DNA of 5,772 nucleotides, from assembly GCA_023418095.1 (NCBI GenBank), contig JAEZDL010000015.1:1-5772 (forward strand). Direction: 5' to 3'. Below the pieces are notes generated by a model. That model did not search any database and was not told the DNA's origin. It worked only from the letters and a program-made list of their open reading frames with translations. Positions 1 through 5,772 of this stretch are shown here, piece by piece; the stretch's first letter is position 1; each line of letters begins with the position of its first letter. The translations under genes and the position numbers were made by a program. The stretch is from Bacteroidota bacterium (GTDB taxonomy: Bacteria; Bacteroidota; Bacteroidia; Flavobacteriales_F; PHOS-HE28).

Positions 1-191
1 TCAAAAGCGAATGCCTTGTATTTATCTGTGAAGCCGAAGGCATTGATGCATTCAACAGGAAGTCTGGACTTGGTGTAGTGAATGTATCCTTTCTGATGCC
101 TATCAAAGCGTTCAGCAAGATCACTCGTGCAGCCTACATAGTAATGTCCGTCTGCACATTTCAGGATATAGACGATATAAGGGAAGGTCAT
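1..191 (-). CDS. Small GIY-YIG nuclease domain protein (C-terminus cut by window edge)
   Basis: The first 63 codons are present, beginning with ATG at 189-191 and running off the left edge. Visible GIY-YIG landmarks are the VYI segment (residues 7-9, equivalent to GIY), YVG (18-20, equivalent to YIG), the conserved Arg28 in the pattern LAERFDRH, and YTKSRLP further on. The partial last codon begins GA-, so it encodes Glu or Asp. It falls where single-domain members carry the metal-binding Glu, after YKAFAF. Such stand-alone proteins are usually about 80-100 residues, so roughly a quarter is missing. The family cuts DNA with one metal ion, but the role of these mini-proteins is largely unknown. 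GC content is about 42% in the lines counted, well below the neighbourhood, suggesting acquisition. The gene points away from the 3' end of tmRNA and starts 8 bp after a tandem repeat. No Shine-Dalgarno sequence is obvious. The family call is firm; the function is not. Confidence 0.87.
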   Translation of the reverse strand, partial: MTFPYIVYILKCADGHYYVGCTSDLAERFDRHQKGYIHYTKSRLPVECINAFGFTDKYKAFAF

Positions 192-199
192 TGTGTAAT

Positions 200-343
200 G
201 TGGACTTCGTCCGCCGTAGCCTCGCCGAAATAGCGGATCTCGATCGAAGAACGGCGAAGCCCGCCTTCGTACAGTGGACTTCGTCCGCCGTAGCCTCGCC
301 GAAATAGCGGATCTCGATCGAAGAACGGCGAAGCCCGCCTTCG
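200..343. repeat. Two tandem copies of a 70-bp GC-rich repeat
   Basis: Copy one is 200-269 and copy two is 274-343. Read by eye, they are identical over all 70 positions and separated by the four bases TACA, giving a period of 74 bp. Read on the minus strand, each unit can fold through a 9-bp arm (in copy one, 252-260 with 219-227, one G-U pair) around a loop containing the palindrome TCGATCGA. The repeats fill the space between the tmRNA 3' hairpins and the GIY-YIG start, leaving 8 bp before the start codon. The perfect identity suggests recent duplication. Two copies with a 4-bp gap do not make a CRISPR array. Confidence 0.93.
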
Positions 344-387
344 CAAAGATCTTGCTGGCGCAAGATCTTTGCTTCGGCGGGGCGAAG
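343..387 (-). repeat. Back-to-back hairpins just 3' of ssrA
   Basis: A perfect 13-bp inverted repeat (343-355 with 360-372) encloses a 4-base loop. It adjoins a smaller CTTCG/CGAAG hairpin (372-376 with 383-387) that begins directly after the tmRNA 3' end. In the ssrA transcript they would be the first structures after the mature end, so they could act as a terminator or a 3'-processing barrier. There is no U-tract after the large hairpin, so it is not a classical intrinsic terminator. It could equally be one end of the inserted repeat block. The large hairpin also contains GATCTTTGC, a word that recurs upstream of both MATE copies. Confidence 0.6.
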
Positions 388-388
388 G

Positions 389-785
389 TGGAGCCGGAGG
401 GGATCGAACCCTCGTCCAAACGACCGCAATATGGGCTTTCTACATGCGTAGCCGGTTCATTGGTTTTCGACCATCACCCGGGGAATGGCACCCTAGTGAA
501 GGCTTAGATCCTGTTTCTTACCTGTGCTCCGGATCACCGCACAGGCCAGTCTTCCATGATGACACCCCTGGGCCGGGAAGGAGGAGAACGGGCCTCCCCG
601 AGAGGTACTCGTCCACACTACTGTTATTCGCATGGATTAAGCAATTCAGCCTTGGGCCGAATTAAGCAGCGAGAGCGTAGTCTACTTCGCCAGTTATGGC
701 TTTGAGGCACTGGGATACGGGCCGCACCTCACGCCCGGCATGCTTACACACATCACGAAGCCGCTGTCGAATCCATGTCGGCCCC
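389..785 (-). ncRNA. ssrA: tmRNA (transfer-messenger RNA) Confidence 0.
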
Positions 786-3700
786 GTATTTTCAATGAAC
801 GTGCTGCTCAACGCAACCTTACAAAGATAGTGATCGGCCCTGTTCAATTGCAGTGCCGGAGCACGGCTTTGCACGAATTGGCAGAAATTTTCGATCCAAG
901 GCAACTTCCTTTCTTCGATCGCGTCATCATGGCCTGATGCGAAGCAGGATGTACGATCGGAGCGCACACTTGATCACCGGAGCGAAGGAATTTGCTCTAA
1001 TTAAAACGGGTCCCATGGATCTGCCGTGAACGAGCGGCATGTTCAAGGATGACCCGGCCGGTGCCGGGTTTTTTTGTGCGTTGAAAGTTCATTCTGGATC
1101 GAAAAAAAGAAAGGAGATGTGACATGGAAAGGTTGGAATTGGACGTACTGATGATCCGTGTGAACGGCTGCATGAACAGCGGCCGTTACGCTGAAGCCAG
1201 GCGGTTGCTCGATCGGGTGATCGAAGTGGAACCTGCGCACGGCATCGCGCACGGCATGCTCGGCTGGATCTGCTGGGCGTTGCTGGATGAACACGATCGT
1301 GCGCTCACGCACTTCCGGTGCGGTGTGCGTAGGGCACCCAACTACACCAACACATGGATCCACTACATGAACCTGCTCGCGGGCGATGGACATGAAGAGG
1401 AATTGAACGAGGTGTTCCGCAGGGCGCTCAATGTTCCCGGCATCGATCGGTGTGAAGTGAACTGCATCGTGGCACGTTACCTCGAGCGTACCGGCCGTGC
1501 CGCCGATGCATTGAACTTCTACATGTGCGCGCGGAACGCCACTGCGAACGGTGCGGCCTACGCTGAACTTTCCGCAAACATCAAAAGGGTAAGGCGCAGG
1601 TTGCGGAAGGCGCGGTGGAAGTTCTGATCGAAGAAAAAGGGGAGGCCTCGGTGACGGGGCTTTCTCTTTTTTCGATCGATGATAAGATGCGAAGAGAATT
1701 GAACCCGCTCCCGCAGTACTGCGGAAGGCGCGACGACGCAATGGGAACGCGACGTGAAATGCGAGGAGAATTGAACCGCGACGACGCTACGACACAACGG
1801 ATACGCGACGTAAAATTCGAACGCGATCGGAGACGACTTTCGCGAAAGGGATAGAAATGGAAAGCCCGCAAGGGAGCCCGGCTTTGCGGGCGAGTGCGGA
1901 CTTGGAATGGATAGCCCGGTGACCGCCTGCTTTTGAGGCGGGCATTCGCCCAAAAATCAAAATATTTCACCGCGACGACGCAACGACGCGACGGGAACGC
2001 GACGTGAATGCGAAGAGAGTTGAACCGCGACGACGCAACGACACGACGTAAGCCCAATAATTCAAAATCCCACGCCTACGCCGCCCATGAAGATGGGGCC
2101 GGTATTGCTATAGATGCTGTTGGGATCCTGCAGCACATCGAAGAGCACCTGGATGAAGACCGAGCTGCGGCCGGCGAGTTGTTGCACGTAACCCGCGCCA
2201 AGCAGGAGATGTGGCACCCAGATCCGCTCGCGATCGAGTACAAAGGGCTGGCGGCCTTCGAGGTTCATGTGCAGGAATTCGGCGTGCGCGTAGAGCGGCT
2301 GGATCACCCGGTAGCGCGTGAAAGTGCGGTAACCGTACGCGCTGTAGCTGCCATCGATGAAGCGCTTGTCGTTGAAGTACCAGTAGCTTCCGCCAAGGCC
2401 GACGGAGAATTTTCCCGCTTGATCGACCTTGTAGCCGATCATCGGATCGACCTGGATCGCGGTGACCGTGCCGAAGGAGAGCCCGATACCGCCACCGAAC
2501 CAGATGCGATCCTTCAGCGGACGTGGATCTTTCCGATCGGTGCGTGGGGTGCGGGTGGTGTCATCTTCCGGAACATATTGCGCACTTGCTCCAAGACCGA
2601 GGATCACGATCGAGATCGAGAGAAGGAAAGACCTCATTGTGCTAAGGTATGGATGCCCGCAAACGTTGCCGCGGATGATAGTTCTTCTGGAAATGCAGCG
2701 CCAGCAGAAGTCCGCGCGCGATCATCCAGGAAAGAAAGGCGGCCCATACGGCATACAGTTGCCAGCCGAACCGATCGGTGAGCCATGCCACCGGAACGAA
2801 CACCAGGAAAGTAGCGACAAGAAGTGAATTGCGGAGGATCTTGCCGTTGCCCAGGCCTTTGTAAACGCCATCGAACGTGAAGGCAACGGCGTTGATCGGC
2901 TGTGTGATGATCACGATCCAGAAGATGCTGCCGAGCAGGAGCAATACCTGTGGATCGGAAGTGAAGACCGGGCCGATCAGGTTGTAGGCGGCAAGGTAGA
3001 TCACGGCCAGTACCGCGCCGATCGTAACGCTCATACGCACTACCTGCCATGCCACGCGGTACAGTTCCTTCCAGTTGCGCTCGCCATTGAAACGGCCGGT
3101 GAGCACGCTTCCGGCGGAGGAATAACCATCGATGAAGAAGGCGCTGAACAGCCAGATCTGCATGGCGATGCTATGCGCGCCGATGTGCGCCACGCCATAG
3201 CTTGTCGCATAGCGGTTGCCGAGGTAGTAGCAGATGTTGAGCGCGATGGTGCGGCCGAACAGATCGCGGCTGAGGATCCACAATTCCTTCAGATCGGGAT
3301 GATGCCACTTGCGGGTGAACAACCGGAACGGCGTCCTCTTCTCCAGGATCCAGATCGCGATCATCACCATGACGATCTGCGCGATCAAGCTGCTCCACGC
3401 GCTGCCCGCGATGCCCATGCCTTCGATCGGTCCCCAGCCGAAGATCAGGATCGGGTTCAGGGCGAGGTTCACCAGGGCGCCGGCGATGCTGATCCACATG
3501 CTCCAGCGCAGGTTCTGGATGCCGCGGAAAGCGCCGGTGATCGCGAAGGTGGCCAGCACGATCGGGTGGCCGATGCTGCGGATGTGGTAGTATTCGATCG
3601 CTTTGGCCAGCACTTCGCCCTCGGCGTTGTACATGCGGAAGATCGGTCCGGCGAACGCGCTGGTGATCGAAAAGAAGAGCAGGCCGAGCAGCACGTTCAT

Positions 3701-5772
3701 CCAGATCGCGATCGGCACCAGGTCCTTCACTTCACTTAGCCGCTGTGCGCCGTAGTAGCGCGCCACGATCGCCATTACCGCACTGCGCGTTTGCGCCAGC
3801 ACCCACACCACGAGAAGAAAGAAACTGCTTGCGATGCCTACTGCAGCGAGATCTGCGGTGCCAAGTCTTCCGACGAATGCGGTATCAACCAGTGAAATTA
3901 CCGGTTCCGCGATGCCAGCGATGATCGCCGGAAAGGCGAGCCGATCGATATCGCGGCGGGTGATGCGGGCGGATGACCGTTTCTGCACGCTCATGAGAGC
4001 GGAGCAAAGATCGGTACCAGAGTTTCTAGGGGATCGGAGCGGTGATGACCGTGGTGGGAATGACTCCACCTATCGCCTGCAAGATCAGATCTCTATCGTT
4101 GTTCGCACCAGTGTATTTTACAACACCATCGAGATTCAGGTCTTCCACAAAATAGCCGGATACGGTAGTCGTTGGGACCTGGCCTCCGATCTTTAGCAAA
4201 ACCTTGTCGCGATCATTGCTGGCCCCGGTGTATTTTATCAGTTGATCTCCTTCGTCGATACGCGAATTCCCCGCACGTAAAGCTGCGCGGTTGGGCGAGA
4301 CATTTACCCGAGTGTCGATGCCGTACACCGGTACCGATGGATCTGCTATCGATACTCGCTGCACATACCCGTAATGATCGTATGGCATCGTCATTATCGG
4401 TAGATGATTTCTATGTTTAAATACCAAATGATAGGAGCCAGCCGGTAAGTTGGCAGTGAACGTATGCACGCCACTGCCGGCATTTACGATCGATCCATCC
4501 CTGCCTAATAGAACGTTTCTCGCTGCGACCACAACATGTGGTTCGGCCTGTGGCCGGATCTCGATCCTGATCCAATCCACAAGAATGGAATTTGGAAGTT
4601 GACCTATATAACCTGCACTTAGTATTTCTCCACCAGAACCACCACCGATCCAGCCCATGTCGGAATAAGGTTCAGAGATGGGAAAACCGTCCAAAGCCTG
4701 AAGATCGGTCTTCATCCTGTTCGTTGACTGGTCGTATGGACCTTGAAGAAAGATGCCTTGCCATATCTCAATAGGAAAAGGTATCGGTATGGTGGGATCA
4801 TCGATCACCGTGAAAGTTCGATCCAGGATGCTTCCTCCCATGCCTTCATCCGTAGCATGGAATCTGAAAATTCCAGGCTCGGTAATCAGGTATTCCACTA
4901 CTTCAAAAGTGAACGCAGTATCGAGCAATGTCCCATTTTTTCTGATTGAATAGATCATCGGTGGGCAATCACCATAGAACATTTCGATCCTGTAATGGCT
5001 TCCGGAAGCCAGATACAGAGTATGCGATCCACTTATGTGACATGCTACTTCCTCTTCACCTGGAAGAGTTTGATATAACAAAAGTGAAGGTCCATAAAAA
5101 CATTTCGCATGGCAATCCAGCATCAAGAAGCTCACAATGACAGATAGGATCAGCTTTCGGATCGGCATGGGGGATCGGATTTAATGAAACAGATAGCTTG
5201 AAGAAGACGAACCAGATCAAACTTGGTTGCCGCAGAAAAGTGCATCGATCCTACTGAATGTGCGTCACTTCATCAAGCCGCTGCGCGCCGAAGTAGCGCG
5301 CCACTATCGCCATTACCGCGCTGCGCGTTTGCGCCAGCACCCAGACGACGAGAAGAAAGAAGCTGCTCGCGATGCCGACCGCCGCAAGATCCGCCGTGCC
5401 CAGCCTGCCGACGAAAGCGGTATCGACAAGTGAGATGACCGGCTCCGCGATGCCAGCGATGATCGCCGGAAAGGCGAGCCGATCGATATCGCGGCGGGTG
5501 ATGCGGGCTGGGCGGGACAAGGTCTTCAAAGGCGGCGCAAAGATCGCCGATCAGCGGTCTTCCGCCGTCCAGCCTTCAAAATGCAGGTAACCACCGAGCG
5601 TCAGGCGGCGTTCCCCGATCCGATCGCGATCCGTCGTTGGTATATCCTGCACTTGCAGACCTTGTTGTTCCAGCCGATCGGTCGTCGGTGGTGGTATCGC
5701 GACGTTCTTGCCGGTGATCATCTCCTGCACCACCATGTCCATGAAGTTGTCCAGCGATCGCCGGATCTGTTC

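Overview
The window looks like a chromosomal segment from a Bacteroidota bacterium, most likely of the Flavobacteriales type. The signs are a tmRNA tag ending in YALAA, a TAnnTTTG-type -7 promoter element (TATCTTTG) upstream of the tmRNA, a small outer-membrane-barrel-like protein, and a secreted protein with KYTG-x-NDRD repeats of a kind I associate with this group. No species can be named. Most of the DNA is GC-rich (about 60-65% in the MATE gene lines I counted). Two genes are clearly AT-richer, about 40-48% GC in counted lines: the GIY-YIG gene at the left edge and the secreted-protein gene. The palindrome CGATCG is strikingly frequent.

Left part (1-829), all read on the minus strand: a Bacteroidota-type promoter, then ssrA (tmRNA, 389-785) encoding the tag GEVDYALAA. 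Immediately 3' of it lie two hairpins and two near-perfect tandem copies of a 70-bp repeat. These are followed by a small low-GC GIY-YIG nuclease gene that runs off the window. This ssrA / repeat / GIY-YIG block looks like an insertion at the 3' end of an RNA gene.

Middle part (830-2061): a non-coding stretch ends in a strong plus-strand intrinsic terminator with no gene before it. Next is a plus-strand TPR-type protein with a good Shine-Dalgarno site and its own terminator. A roughly 365-bp gene-free stretch follows, made of degenerate copies of a GC-rich intergenic repeat around two hairpins.

Right part (2062-5772) is one minus-strand series. In transcription order it holds the C-terminus of an unrecognised protein, a truncated MATE N-terminal fragment, a secreted protein with dockerin-like repeats, a complete DinF-like MATE transporter, and a small outer-membrane-like protein 4 bp later. 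The MATE fragment repeats 244 bp of the intact MATE gene, without gaps, at about 89% identity. All but a few differences lie at codon third positions, and the 65 bp nearest the start are identical. The low-GC secreted-protein gene therefore sits between two copies of the MATE 5' end, as expected of a recombination-mediated insertion, a collapsed paralogue, or an assembly join.

The best candidates for something not well described are the GIY-YIG/repeat block behind ssrA and the MATE-flanked secreted-protein insertion. Neither is proven from this sequence alone.
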